Below are positions 8,097 to 17,116 of a stretch of 64,000 nt of DNA, one piece after another. The notes beneath the pieces were generated by a model that worked only from the letters and a program-made list of their open reading frames with translations, made no database searches and had not been told where the DNA came from. A program made the translations under genes and the position numbers. The DNA lies in assembly GCF_047717795.1 (NCBI RefSeq), contig NZ_CP159808.1:558001-622000 (forward strand). The letters run 5' to 3'. The stretch is from Marisalimonas sp016777705 (lineage in GTDB: Bacteria > Pseudomonadota > Alphaproteobacteria > Puniceispirillales > Marisalimonadaceae). The stretch's first letter is position 1. Every line of letters starts with the position of its first letter.

Positions 8097-9652
8097 TATG
8101 AAACTTCTGATTTAGTACTGTTATTAATATTTGCCCCCATCAATAAACCAACATCACTTGCAGACATTTCATTTACTGGCAAAATATCACTTAAAACTCC
8201 GTTATTTATTACACAAACTTTATCGGAGAGTTCAAAAATTTCTTCTAAATCTTGGCTTATTAAAATAACAGCTTTTCCTTTTTGAGATAGATTCAGTAGT
8301 TTCTGCCTTATGGACGTTGCTGCTCCTATATCAACGCCCCATGTTGGTTGAGAGAAAATTGCTACTTTTGGATTGTTAGCCATTGATCTACCTAATATAA
8401 ATTTTTGTAAATTTCCACCAGATAACTGATTAGCGAGAGGGTTTGGTTCTGGGCACCTTACATCGTTATCTTTAATTATTTTATTACTTTCTTCTGTACT
8501 ATGTTTGGGATTGATAAGGAAATTAGTAAAAAATTTATTTCTATTCTTATATTTATAATAATAAGTCAAAAATGTATTTTCGTTTAAAGCTAAGTTTGGA
8601 ACAGTTGCATGAAGTGTCCTTTCTTCAGGTATTGGCTCTATTCCTAATTTTCTTCTCAAAGTAATGTTTTTTTTGCCTATTGGAACATTTTCTAATAAAA
8701 TTTCGTTGTCATTATTGCAAATTACTTCACCACTTAAAACTTCCATTAATTCATTTTGACCATTTCCAGCAATCCCAGCTATTCCTAATATTTCACCAAA
8801 ATTAATTTTTAAACTTATATTTTTTAAAGTTATTCCAAAATCGTTATTTTTAATTTTGTTCAAATTTTTAACTTCAAAGGCAACAGTTTTACTATTTTTA
8901 ATATTATTTTTTTTCAATTTAGTTATTTTTTTACCTACCATTGTTTCAGCTAATTCTATAGTTGAAGTGGTTTTAGCGTTTAGAGTAGAAACACATTTCC
9001 CAGATTTCAATATTGTAACTTGATTAGCTAATTCAATAATTTCCTCTAATTTGTGACTTATATATAAAATTGAACAGCCAGACTTTGAAAGACGTTTTAA
9101 GATTTTAAATAAGTTTTCTATTTCTTGAGGTGTAAGAACAGAGGTTGGTTCATCCATTATCAATAATTTAGGGTTTTGCATTAGACAACGTATTATTTCT
9201 ACTCTTTGTCGTTCTCCAACAGATAAATCGCTAATAAGTCTTAATGGATCAATAAATAAATCCCATTCCTTAGAAAGTTTACGAATATCAGAAATTAAGC
9301 GTTGAAAACTAATTTTCTGATCTAAGGCTATAAGAATATTTTCAGCAACTGTAAGAGCGGGGAATAACGAAAAATGTTGAAAAACCATTCCCACTCCGTT
9401 GGTACGAGCTGACTGAGGAGAAGAAATATTTACTAATTGATTATTAATTTCTATTGTACCACTGTCAGGTTTCAATACGCCATAAAATATTTTTACAAGT
9501 GTGGATTTACCAGCACCATTTTCTCCTAAGAGTGCATGTATTTCACCTTTTTTAATTGATATATCAATGTCTATGTTAGCTTGAAAATCACCAAATGATT
9601 TATTAATTTTTCTGGCTTTAAAAAGAATATCTAGTTCTTTTCCATTTGCCAT
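8096..9652 (-). CDS. ABC transporter ATP-binding protein, NupO/YufO type (two ABC domains)
   Basis: 518 residues holding two fused ATPase domains. Domain 1 has Walker A GENGAGKSTL near residue 43, signature LSVGERQRVEI and Walker B LLIMDEP. Domain 2, from about residue 265, has the looser GIAGNGQNELM and LSGGNLQKF with SQPTWGVD in place of a normal Walker B. That asymmetry is usual for ribose- and nucleoside-type double ATPases. It is first in the BMP importer operon and energises the permeases at 6106 and 7020. Family assignment is secure; whether the cargo is nucleosides or another purine-like solute is inferred from family and context. Confidence 0.92.
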   Translation of the reverse strand: MANGKELDILFKARKINKSFGDFQANIDIDISIKKGEIHALLGENGAGKSTLVKIFYGVLKPDSGTIEINNQLVNISSPQSARTNGVGMVFQHFSLFPALTVAENILIALDQKISFQRLISDIRKLSKEWDLFIDPLRLISDLSVGERQRVEIIRCLMQNPKLLIMDEPTSVLTPQEIENLFKILKRLSKSGCSILYISHKLEEIIELANQVTILKSGKCVSTLNAKTTSTIELAETMVGKKITKLKKNNIKNSKTVAFEVKNLNKIKNNDFGITLKNISLKINFGEILGIAGIAGNGQNELMEVLSGEVICNNDNEILLENVPIGKKNITLRRKLGIEPIPEERTLHATVPNLALNENTFLTYYYKYKNRNKFFTNFLINPKHSTEESNKIIKDNDVRCPEPNPLANQLSGGNLQKFILGRSMANNPKVAIFSQPTWGVDIGAATSIRQKLLNLSQKGKAVILISQDLEEIFELSDKVCVINNGVLSDILPVNEMSASDVGLLMGANINNSTKSEVS

Positions 9653-9718
9653 TTAAAAACCTTTTAATAAATTATCTTTCAAGTAATGACCTTGAACATA
9701 ACATTAAATTTTTACTAA

Positions 9719-9904
9719 TCAATTTTTTTGTTTTGAAGTTTTAAGAACAAAACCAACTAAAACTGCTATAGATATGAAGACAATAGAGATAAAAAGATTG
9801 AAGTTACTAACATGCATTTTATTTATTCCACAGGCAAAAATAATAGCAGAAATAATAACTATCATAAGCCAGTGGCTTGGTAGGCCTAAAAAAATTTTTC
9901 TCAT
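9719..9904 (-). CDS. small two-helix membrane protein coupled to the TAXI-TRAP permease
   Basis: 61 residues with two predicted membrane helices (about 11-27 and 36-54) and a basic C-terminus (KTSKQKN). Its ATG overlaps the TRAP permease stop in an ATGA arrangement at 9901-9904, so it is translated by re-initiation from the permease message. No known domain was recognised. The TAXI permease is a fused 4TM+12TM protein, so this is not the missing DctQ subunit. It may be a small accessory subunit. The coupling makes it more likely real than chance. Confidence 0.6.
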   Translation of the reverse strand: MRKIFLGLPSHWLMIVIISAIIFACGINKMHVSNFNLFISIVFISIAVLVGFVLKTSKQKN

Positions 9905-11913
9905 GATTGAGCCTTTAAGTTAAAATTTAATTTACCTTGTACAAAGTATATTAACGCTAAAAGTAATATGCCAATAGCGTTATAGTAAAAACCTTGAATT
10001 CCATAAATTATTTGAAGAGGGGGTATTAATAAACTCACAGAACCTAACAATGCCAATGTTCTTTTGTATACATTTAATTTACCATTAAACCACCCTTCAA
10101 GCCCGAGTGTCATACACCAATAAGCTAACAATACAGATATAAGGCTATAAAAACTCCAAATTCTAGGACCTTCCATTAACAGAGACGGGTTATAAATGAA
10201 TGCAAAAGGAACTATATATTTGGCAATACCTACTTTACTTGATTCAAAAGCAGTCGCCATTGGAGGTGATTTTGCTATGGCCGCACCTGCAAAAGATGCA
10301 AGAGCTACCGGAGGTGTTATGGTAGAAACAACTCCAAAATAAAAAGCAAACATATGTGCAGCTATTGGTAAAATACCTGCTTCAATAAGTGATGGGACTA
10401 TGAGTGCTGCAACTGTAATATACACTGCAGTCGTAGTCATCCCCATGCCTAAGATGATAGCGGAGATGGCTGTTAAACATAATAGAGGAAAGAGCATGCC
10501 ACCTGAAAGATCTATAACAGATTGTGTGAATTTTAGACCAAGACCTGAAACAAAAACAGAACCAATAATGATGCCTGCACAAGCACACGCTATGGTAACG
10601 GGTACTGTTGACTTGATACCGCTTTCAAATGCTCCAAGTAGATCTACAACTGACATCCGTGTATTTCTTTTATAAAAGCTTAATAAAATGACTGATACTA
10701 TACTCCAAAAACCTGCTGTCATTGCAGTTTTTCCATAAATTAGTAAGCCAATAAGAACTGCCAATGAAAGCAACATGTGCCAGCCATCTTTGAGAACTTC
10801 CCATACATTCGGTAACATCGACTTGTCTATTTTTTCAATGCCATGTTTCTCGGCTTCAATGTGAACCATGAAATATATAGTCACAAAGTATAAGAAGGCT
10901 GGAATGATGGCAGCTAGGATTACATATGTATAAGGAGCTTCAAGAAACTCTGCCATAATAAATGCAGCTGCTCCCATTATTGGTGGTGTAATCTGTCCGC
11001 CTGATGATGCACATGCTTCAACAGCAGCAGCAAATTTTGCCCTATACCCATAATTTTTCATTAAGGGGATAGTAAAAGACCCAGTTGTTACAACGTTAGC
11101 TACCGCCGAACCATAAACTGTACCAGTCATGCCAGATGCAACAACAGCAGCTTTTGCTGGTCCACCTGTTCTATGACCAGTTAAAGACACAGCTAAATCA
11201 ACAAAAAATCTACCAACACCAGATCGAATAAGTATACCACCGAATATTATAAATAGGACAATATATGTAGATGCTACGTATAATGGTATTCCATAAATAC
11301 CGTCAGAAGTCATGAATAGCGTATCTATGTATTTAGATAATCTTGTTGGTGGTCCATAGAAAAAACCAAAAAACTTATGGGCGTATAGTGCATGCATCAT
11401 AAAAAAACCAGCTACAAAGACCATGGCCCATCCAACTGCTCTTCTCGTTGCATCTAAAACTAAAAACATTAATATGGATCCGGTGATAATATCACCTATG
11501 TATTTATCTCCATATCTCATTGTAAATGCTTCAATGTCCCAGATAGTCCAAAGTTGCACAAATAAAATTAATACAATTATGATAAAATCGTAACTAAAAC
11601 CAAATAATCTTAGATAATCAGATGAGTTTTTATTTAAGAAAATAGGTTCTTTTAAACTTGTTCTAAATGCAGGATAAATAAAAACAGCCAATATCATCAT
11701 TATAGACAAGTGAATTGATCGGAAAGACCTGCCTTCAGGTGTACCGTATACTGCTACAAATAAGTGATAAAAGGCTAATCCTATTGACAACCATGAACAT
11801 ATTACTATTAACCAGTATGAAAAGGTTTTATCTTTTTTCCACTCAATTAATTCATCTAAAAAGCTAAGCTCTTTGACTTCATTATAGATTAGTTTTTTTT
11901 TGTTTTGAGACAT
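9901..11913 (-). CDS. TRAP transporter permease, fused DctQM (TAXI type)
   Basis: 670 residues, the size of fused small plus large TRAP permeases that work with TAXI binding proteins. The DctM-like core carries GGPAKAAVVASGMTGTVYGSAVANV, split across about residues 240-265, then the GQITPPIMGAAAF block and a second VVSTITPPVALASFAGAAIA block. These duplicated P-P motifs are typical of the ion-coupled elevator. It sits 59 bases downstream of the binding-protein gene, separated by a hairpin at 11940-11963, and overlaps a small membrane-protein gene. Cargo unknown; TAXI systems often take dicarboxylates or amino acids. Confidence 0.93.
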   Translation of the reverse strand: MSQNKKKLIYNEVKELSFLDELIEWKKDKTFSYWLIVICSWLSIGLAFYHLFVAVYGTPEGRSFRSIHLSIMMILAVFIYPAFRTSLKEPIFLNKNSSDYLRLFGFSYDFIIIVLILFVQLWTIWDIEAFTMRYGDKYIGDIITGSILMFLVLDATRRAVGWAMVFVAGFFMMHALYAHKFFGFFYGPPTRLSKYIDTLFMTSDGIYGIPLYVASTYIVLFIIFGGILIRSGVGRFFVDLAVSLTGHRTGGPAKAAVVASGMTGTVYGSAVANVVTTGSFTIPLMKNYGYRAKFAAAVEACASSGGQITPPIMGAAAFIMAEFLEAPYTYVILAAIIPAFLYFVTIYFMVHIEAEKHGIEKIDKSMLPNVWEVLKDGWHMLLSLAVLIGLLIYGKTAMTAGFWSIVSVILLSFYKRNTRMSVVDLLGAFESGIKSTVPVTIACACAGIIIGSVFVSGLGLKFTQSVIDLSGGMLFPLLCLTAISAIILGMGMTTTAVYITVAALIVPSLIEAGILPIAAHMFAFYFGVVSTITPPVALASFAGAAIAKSPPMATAFESSKVGIAKYIVPFAFIYNPSLLMEGPRIWSFYSLISVLLAYWCMTLGLEGWFNGKLNVYKRTLALLGSVSLLIPPLQIIYGIQGFYYNAIGILLLALIYFVQGKLNFNLKAQS

Positions 11914-11939
11914 ATTATATATTTGAGACTTTAGGACGA

Positions 11940-11963
11940 AAAAGGCACATTTCTGTGCCTTTT
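11940..11963 (-). terminator. hairpin between TAXI binding protein and permease
   Basis: A perfect 10-bp stem (11940-11949 with 11954-11963) around a 4-base loop. On the minus strand it ends in a run of T. It starts 9 bases from the stop codon of the binding-protein gene and lies before the permease start. It probably works as a partial terminator or 3' stabiliser that keeps binding-protein mRNA in excess. The same arrangement recurs at 45268-45299. Confidence 0.75.
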
Positions 11964-11972
11964 ATTTTAAAT

Positions 11973-12929
11973 TTACATTACACCTTGTTCTTTATAGTAC
12001 TTTGCAGCACCTGGATGAATAGGAACGGCAGCACCATTAACAGCATCTTTCATTAATACTTTTTTCCACACGCCCTTAACTTTTACAAATTCGGCATGGT
12101 TATCCCAGAAAACCTTAGTCATTTTATAAACTAAATCATCAGATAGATCTTTATGAACGATCATTGATGTAACAATACCCAAAGTTGGTATATCTTTATC
12201 AAGAGATTTATAGGCACTTGCAGGAATCTTACCATAAATATATCCAGGATTGTTCTTTACAATTCTGTCAATTCTATCTTTAGGCAGTCCTATAAACCTA
12301 ATACCGGGACTATTTTCTAGTTCTATAAAGCTTGCTTGAGGTACTGAAGTTGCAGCCATAAATACATCAGCTTGTCCATCTTTCATTAATGCAACTGATT
12401 CTTTGTAACTTACCATATGAACAACACCGCCATTTTTTTTGATAGTACTAAAATCATATCCATAATCTTTAATAATTGATTCACAAAAAGCTGTACCAGT
12501 CCATTTTGGCTTTCCTGGACTAATATTTGCAGATTTCATATCATCAAAACTTTTAATTTTTGAATCGGCTCTTACCGCAACTTGGAATGCCGCAGGATAT
12601 AAAGTTGCAAAATATCTTACATTTTTATGTGCTTCTTTAAATTTACCTTTCCCAGCATATCCATTTGCAACTGTATGTGCATATGTCCAACCAATTTCTG
12701 CATCCCCGCCATCAACTGACAACACGTTAGAAATACCACCACCAGAAGTGTTAGAAGTAGATATTCCTTTTATTTTGCTTTCCATTGTTTGCATTACTTT
12801 AGCACCTAATGGGTACCAAGACCCACCTGATGGACCAGACACCATTCTTATAAATTGATCTGCATTAGCAATTGAAGCAGTTGCTAATAAAGAAGAAGCA
12901 ACCAAGATTGCACTTGAAATACGTTTCAT
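11973..12929 (-). CDS. TAXI family TRAP transporter solute-binding protein
   Basis: 318 residues from the ATG at 12929, preceded by GGGGG and opening into a clean signal peptide (MKRISSAILVASSLLATASIAN). A longer in-frame start at 12998 has no such signal and is rejected. The mature N-terminus, with IRMVSGPSGGSWYPLGAK, is the TAXI hallmark; GGDAEIGWTYAHT and LPKDRIDRI follow. It captures solute in the periplasm for the fused permease at 9901. The gene is divergent from the HMG-CoA-lyase operon at 13106, so this transporter probably feeds that pathway. That link is inference from position. Confidence 0.92.
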   Translation of the reverse strand: MKRISSAILVASSLLATASIANADQFIRMVSGPSGGSWYPLGAKVMQTMESKIKGISTSNTSGGGISNVLSVDGGDAEIGWTYAHTVANGYAGKGKFKEAHKNVRYFATLYPAAFQVAVRADSKIKSFDDMKSANISPGKPKWTGTAFCESIIKDYGYDFSTIKKNGGVVHMVSYKESVALMKDGQADVFMAATSVPQASFIELENSPGIRFIGLPKDRIDRIVKNNPGYIYGKIPASAYKSLDKDIPTLGIVTSMIVHKDLSDDLVYKMTKVFWDNHAEFVKVKGVWKKVLMKDAVNGAAVPIHPGAAKYYKEQGVM

Positions 12930-13105
12930 TGAAACCCCCAAATTAATTATGTTAAAAAATAAGTTTTCAATATCACAACTTATTAATAGAAAGGTCAAGA
13001 GAATGTTAAATTTTATAAAACTTATTTTTATGAGTTTAATTAGTTAAAAAAATAATGTTAAAATATAATATCTTTTTTTATAACAATTTATGAGGTAATT
13101 TTTTA

Positions 13106-14044
13106 ATGAATATTAGAGAGGTTAAGGTAACTGAGGTAGGCCCAAGGGATGGGTTTCAGTCAGAAAAAACTATTTTGAAAACTGAAGATAAGATAGATAT
13201 TATAAATAATCTTATTGAAGCAGGATTTCCTAGAATTGAAGTTTCTTCTTTTGTGTCACCAAAAGCAATTCCTCAACTAGCAGATGCAGAATCAATATTA
13301 AGTAAAGTAAATAGAAGTTCTAAAACCACGTTAGCTGCCTTAGTGCCGAATTCCAGGGGTGCTTTGAGAGCTGTTGAAGCAAAACTTGATCAAATAGTTG
13401 TTTTTCTTTCTGCATCAGAAAGTCATAATAAAAAAAATGTAAATAGAAGTGTAGACGAATCTCTCCAAGGTTTTAGAGAGATCGCGGATATTGCAGGTAA
13501 AAATAATATACCTATTCAAGGCGATATAGCTACAGCTTTTGGATGTCCTTTTGAAGGAAACATTTCACCTAAAAAATTAGCAGATATTTCAAAAGAATAT
13601 GAACAAATGGGTTTTAAAGGGGTTACTCTTGGAGATACAACTGGTATGGCGACTCCAGTAGTTGTTAAAGACGCTATTAAGTCTATTAGGGATAAAGTTC
13701 CAGGTTTTGATATTACTTTACATTTCCATAATACTAGGGGTGTAGGGCTTGCAAATGTAATGACTGGCTTGAATGAAGGAATTACTGATTACGAAAGCTG
13801 TTTTGGTGGAATGGGAGGTTGTCCTTTTGCACCTAATGCAACTGGTAACATTTGTTCGGAAGACCTTATTTATTTATTACATGAAATGGGTATAAAGACA
13901 GGAATTGATCTAGATAAAATAATTTCAGTTGCTAAAAAAGTTGAAAATTTAGTGGGGCATAAACTTCCAGGTCAAGTTATGAGGGCAGGGCATAGATTAT
14001 TATCCTACTCCATGGACGAAGTACCTACAGCTGTTGGTGCCTAA
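13106..14044 (+). CDS. hydroxymethylglutaryl-CoA lyase family protein
   Basis: 312 residues. The opening VTEVGPRDGFQSE carries the metal and substrate residues of HMG-CoA lyases (family DRE-TIM metallolyase). The GGMGGCPFAPNATGN loop near residue 234 includes the conserved cysteine. HMG-CoA lyase splits 3-hydroxy-3-methylglutaryl-CoA into acetoacetate and acetyl-CoA; relatives act on other 3-hydroxy-3-methyl acyl-CoAs. It is the first gene of a tight operon; the next ATG follows its stop with no gap. Beside a class III CoA transferase it could activate and then cleave a branched dicarboxylate. That specificity is inferred. Confidence 0.9.
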   Translation: MNIREVKVTEVGPRDGFQSEKTILKTEDKIDIINNLIEAGFPRIEVSSFVSPKAIPQLADAESILSKVNRSSKTTLAALVPNSRGALRAVEAKLDQIVVFLSASESHNKKNVNRSVDESLQGFREIADIAGKNNIPIQGDIATAFGCPFEGNISPKKLADISKEYEQMGFKGVTLGDTTGMATPVVVKDAIKSIRDKVPGFDITLHFHNTRGVGLANVMTGLNEGITDYESCFGGMGGCPFAPNATGNICSEDLIYLLHEMGIKTGIDLDKIISVAKKVENLVGHKLPGQVMRAGHRLLSYSMDEVPTAVGA

Positions 14045-15196
14045 ATGATCCAAAATAAAAATAATGGGGCTCTCTCAAATATAAAAGTGATTGATCTGAC
14101 AAGAGTACTATCAGGACCTTTTTGTACAATGTTACTAGCTGATATGGGTGCTGAGGTTATTAAAATTGAACCTCCAAAAGGTGATAATGTTAGAAATCAA
14201 GGTGACATGATTGATGGATATAGTTCATATTTTGCGCAATTTAATAGAAACAAGAAATCTGTAATATTAGATCTGTATAAAGAAACTGACAAAGATATTC
14301 TTAAATCTTTATTAAGTGATGCAGATGTAGTTGTAGAAAATTTCAAGGCTGGAGTTTTCGCTAAAATGGGTTTTGATGACAAAATTTTACAATCTATAAA
14401 CCCAAGATTAATCAGAGCTTGTGTTAATGGTTTTGGTAGTGAGGGCGAAATGAGTGAAAGGCCTGCATTTGACTTTATTGCACAGGCTTTAAGTGGTTTC
14501 ATGTCTTTAAATGGATCAGAAAACAGTGGCCCAATGCGTGCTGCGATGCCTATCTCAGATTTAGTTGCTGGACTATATTGTTCTTTTGGCATTGTGTGTG
14601 CACTCCAATCAAGGGTAAAAACTAACCAAGGTCAAAGGGTAGAATCAAGTTTAACATCTGGGTTAATTTCGATGATGGCTTATTTATCATCAGAAAGTTT
14701 TGTAAAAGGTACTGCTCCAAAAAAATCTGGTAATAATCATCCTATTCTAGCACCTTATGGTTTGTTTCAATCATCTGATGGAGAGGTTGCTGTGGCCCCT
14801 GCAAGCGATAAATTCTGTAATATCTTTTTAGAATGTATTGAATTAACAGAGTTGTTAAATCAAGAAATTTATAAAAATAACGAAAACAGAATGAAAAATA
14901 GACAAAGTTTAAATGATATAATTAATAAAAAAATGAAACTGGAAACGTCAGATTATTGGATCAAAAAATTAAATGACGCAGGTTGCCCTGCTGCTAAAGT
15001 TGCATCACTTCCAGAAGCTCTTGATAGTCAATTAATAAAAGATACTGAAATGGTAATAACTTCGTCTGGCCCCGAAGGAAGAAGGATTAAAATGACAGGT
15101 TTTCCTGTTAAATTATCCGAAACACCTGCTCAACTATATAGATCTCCTCCATTGTTAGGACAACATACTGAAGAAGTTTTAAAAAACATCAAATAA
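14045..15196 (+). CDS. class III (CaiB/BaiF) CoA transferase
   Basis: 383 residues. The N-terminal KVIDLTRVLSGPFCTMLLADMGAEVIKIE, cut here as VIDLTRVLSGPF and ADMGAEVIKIE, is the CoA-binding Rossmann signature. The catalytic aspartate is in ERPAFDFIAQALSG, and the small domain follows near residue 210. These dimeric enzymes pass CoA between carboxylic acids. The start codon abuts the lyase stop, so the two are coupled. Known family members move CoA onto glutarate or 3-hydroxy-3-methylglutarate, among many other acids, which would suit the lyase before it. The acceptor here is unproven. Confidence 0.92.
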   Translation: MIQNKNNGALSNIKVIDLTRVLSGPFCTMLLADMGAEVIKIEPPKGDNVRNQGDMIDGYSSYFAQFNRNKKSVILDLYKETDKDILKSLLSDADVVVENFKAGVFAKMGFDDKILQSINPRLIRACVNGFGSEGEMSERPAFDFIAQALSGFMSLNGSENSGPMRAAMPISDLVAGLYCSFGIVCALQSRVKTNQGQRVESSLTSGLISMMAYLSSESFVKGTAPKKSGNNHPILAPYGLFQSSDGEVAVAPASDKFCNIFLECIELTELLNQEIYKNNENRMKNRQSLNDIINKKMKLETSDYWIKKLNDAGCPAAKVASLPEALDSQLIKDTEMVITSSGPEGRRIKMTGFPVKLSETPAQLYRSPPLLGQHTEEVLKNIK

Positions 15197-15216
15197 GAAC
15201 TTATAAGGAGTTAGGC

Positions 15217-16008
15217 ATGGAACTAGAAACTATTAATTTTAAAATTGATAAAAATATTGCATTTATCGAACTTAATAGACCAAAATATTATAATTCATTA
15301 AATCAAACTATGGCAGAGGACTTATTTAAAGTTTCACTAGAATGTGACGATAATCCTAACATTAGATCTGTAGTGATGAGTGGATCTGGTGAAGATGCTT
15401 TTTGTGCAGGTGGAGACGTGAATTCTTTTTATAAATATGGTGAGAAGACCTCTAGTCATTTAAAAGAAGTTACAACAATCCTTCATGGAGCAATATCTAG
15501 ACTTTCAAGAATGAATGCACCTTTAATTGTAGCTGTAAATGGAGTTGCAGCTGGTGCTGGGTTTTCTTTTGTTGGTTTTGCGGATATGGCAATTGCGTCT
15601 TCAAATGCTACATTTGTCTCAGCTTATTCAAAAATAGGATTAACTCCAGACGGATCCTCTACTTACTTTCTTCCAAGAATTATTGGAGCAAGAAGGTATA
15701 CAGAACTTGTATTAACAAATAGGGTTTTAAGCGCAAATGAGGCACTTGATTGGGGTCTCATTAACAAAGTTGTTGATTTTAAAGATCTAAAAGATGAAGC
15801 ATATAATTTAGCTAAAAAATTAGCAGAAGGTCCGTCTTTAGCATTTGGTAAATTAAAAAACTTAGTTCACAACAGTTTCTCAGACTCATTAGAAGGTCAA
15901 ATGGAGTATGAAGCCAGGATGATTGCAGAGTCTGCCAAAACGAAAGATGGAATGAATGGTATTGAAGCTTTTGTTAATAAACAACCTGTCTCATTCAAAG
16001 GCCAATAA
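15217..16008 (+). CDS. enoyl-CoA hydratase/isomerase (crotonase) family
   Basis: 263 residues, normal for crotonases. The first oxyanion-hole segment is AFCAGGDVNSF near residue 62 and the second AAGAGFSFVGF near residue 112. The active-site loop SKIGLTPDGSSTYFLPR keeps an acid (Asp) where the second catalytic glutamate of rat crotonase lies, as in many bacterial paralogues. AAGGAG precedes the ATG. It is third in the 13106 operon. It probably hydrates an unsaturated CoA ester to give the 3-hydroxyacyl-CoA that the lyase cleaves, though isomerase activity is also possible. Confidence 0.9.
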   Translation: MELETINFKIDKNIAFIELNRPKYYNSLNQTMAEDLFKVSLECDDNPNIRSVVMSGSGEDAFCAGGDVNSFYKYGEKTSSHLKEVTTILHGAISRLSRMNAPLIVAVNGVAAGAGFSFVGFADMAIASSNATFVSAYSKIGLTPDGSSTYFLPRIIGARRYTELVLTNRVLSANEALDWGLINKVVDFKDLKDEAYNLAKKLAEGPSLAFGKLKNLVHNSFSDSLEGQMEYEARMIAESAKTKDGMNGIEAFVNKQPVSFKGQ

Positions 16009-16020
16009 GAAAGTAAATTC

Positions 16021-17112
16021 ATGACAATCAATTTAATAGCTTTTGACGGTGATGGTATTGGTCCAGAAATAATGACTTCCACCCTAGAGGTGATTGACCT
16101 TTTGAGCGCTAAATTAAGTTTGGACGTCAATGTTGAAAAAGAGCTTATAGGTGTAAAATCTTTAAAAGCTTTTGGAACAACGTTACCAGAAAAAGCTTTA
16201 TTAAAATCTAAGGAAGCGGATGGCATTATTTTAGGTCCAGTAGATCATAATAATTATCCTGCTAAATCAGAAGGCGGTTTGAATCCATCAGGTGTCCTCC
16301 GTATTGAATTAGATTTATTCGCGAATATTAGGCCAGCTAAAAATTATAATAATGTTCAATCTCTCTCTAAAAACATGGATTTAATAATTGTAAGAGAAAA
16401 TACTGAGGGGTTCTATGCAGACAGAAATATGGTTGATGGTAACGGTGAATTTAGTCCTGTTGAAGGTGTAGGCCTTGCATTTAGAAAAATTACAAAAAAA
16501 GCTTCATTACGAATTGCTGAAGAAGCCTTTAACATTGCTAAGAACATATCTCTATCAAGAGATAAAAAAATAAAAGTACATGCTATACATAAAGCAAACG
16601 TAATGAGATTAACGGATGGAATTTTTCTAGAAGCATGTCGTCAAATTTCCTCAAAATATAGTGATGTACAGTATGAAGAGATGTTGGTTGATGCTTGCGC
16701 TGCGCACATTGTAAGGGATTCAAGTCAATTTGATATTATTGTAACTACTAATATGTTTGGTGATATATTATCAGATTTAGCCACAGAATTGTCTGGTTCT
16801 TTGGGTTTGGCAGGCTCATTAAATGCTAGTCAAAATCAAGCCATGGCTCAAGCTCAACATGGTTCTGCTAACGATATTGCGGGGAAAAATACAGCTAACC
16901 CTATATCACTAATTTTATCTGCAAGTATGCTGTTAAACTGGCTAGGAGAAAAAAGAAAGTTGGAGAACTTTATTTTAGCATCGAGTTTAATAAATAACTC
17001 TGTTATAAAACTTTTAGAAAATGATAGTAATTTAACTAAAGATCTTGGTGGAACTGCTTCAACACAAGAAATAACAAAAAAATTAATCAATATTTTAAAT
17101 CACTATATTTAA
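16021..17112 (+). CDS. isocitrate/isopropylmalate dehydrogenase family protein
   Basis: 363 residues. AFDGDGIGPEIM at the start, the VRENTEGFYADR block near residue 125, AIHKANVMRLTDG, the metal-binding DACAAHIV and NMFGDILSDLATEL aspartates and the HGSANDIAGK loop place it in the beta-decarboxylating dehydrogenase family (LeuB, Icd, tartrate dehydrogenase). Since it sits in a catabolic operon without other leucine genes, leucine synthesis is unlikely; a 2-hydroxy-diacid (malate, tartrate or methylmalate type) is more plausible. It starts 12 bases after the crotonase. Confidence 0.88.
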   Translation: MTINLIAFDGDGIGPEIMTSTLEVIDLLSAKLSLDVNVEKELIGVKSLKAFGTTLPEKALLKSKEADGIILGPVDHNNYPAKSEGGLNPSGVLRIELDLFANIRPAKNYNNVQSLSKNMDLIIVRENTEGFYADRNMVDGNGEFSPVEGVGLAFRKITKKASLRIAEEAFNIAKNISLSRDKKIKVHAIHKANVMRLTDGIFLEACRQISSKYSDVQYEEMLVDACAAHIVRDSSQFDIIVTTNMFGDILSDLATELSGSLGLAGSLNASQNQAMAQAQHGSANDIAGKNTANPISLILSASMLLNWLGEKRKLENFILASSLINNSVIKLLENDSNLTKDLGGTASTQEITKKLINILNHYI

Positions 17113-17116
17113 TAAA

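Noticed and set aside
10382..10675. Open frames on both strands inside the TAXI-TRAP permease
   Set aside because: They lie wholly inside a well-supported 670-residue permease, show no domain and have skewed composition typical of antisense shadows.
12930..12998. N-terminal extension of the TAXI binding protein
   Set aside because: It would hide the signal peptide, and GGGGG lies just before the ATG at 12929.
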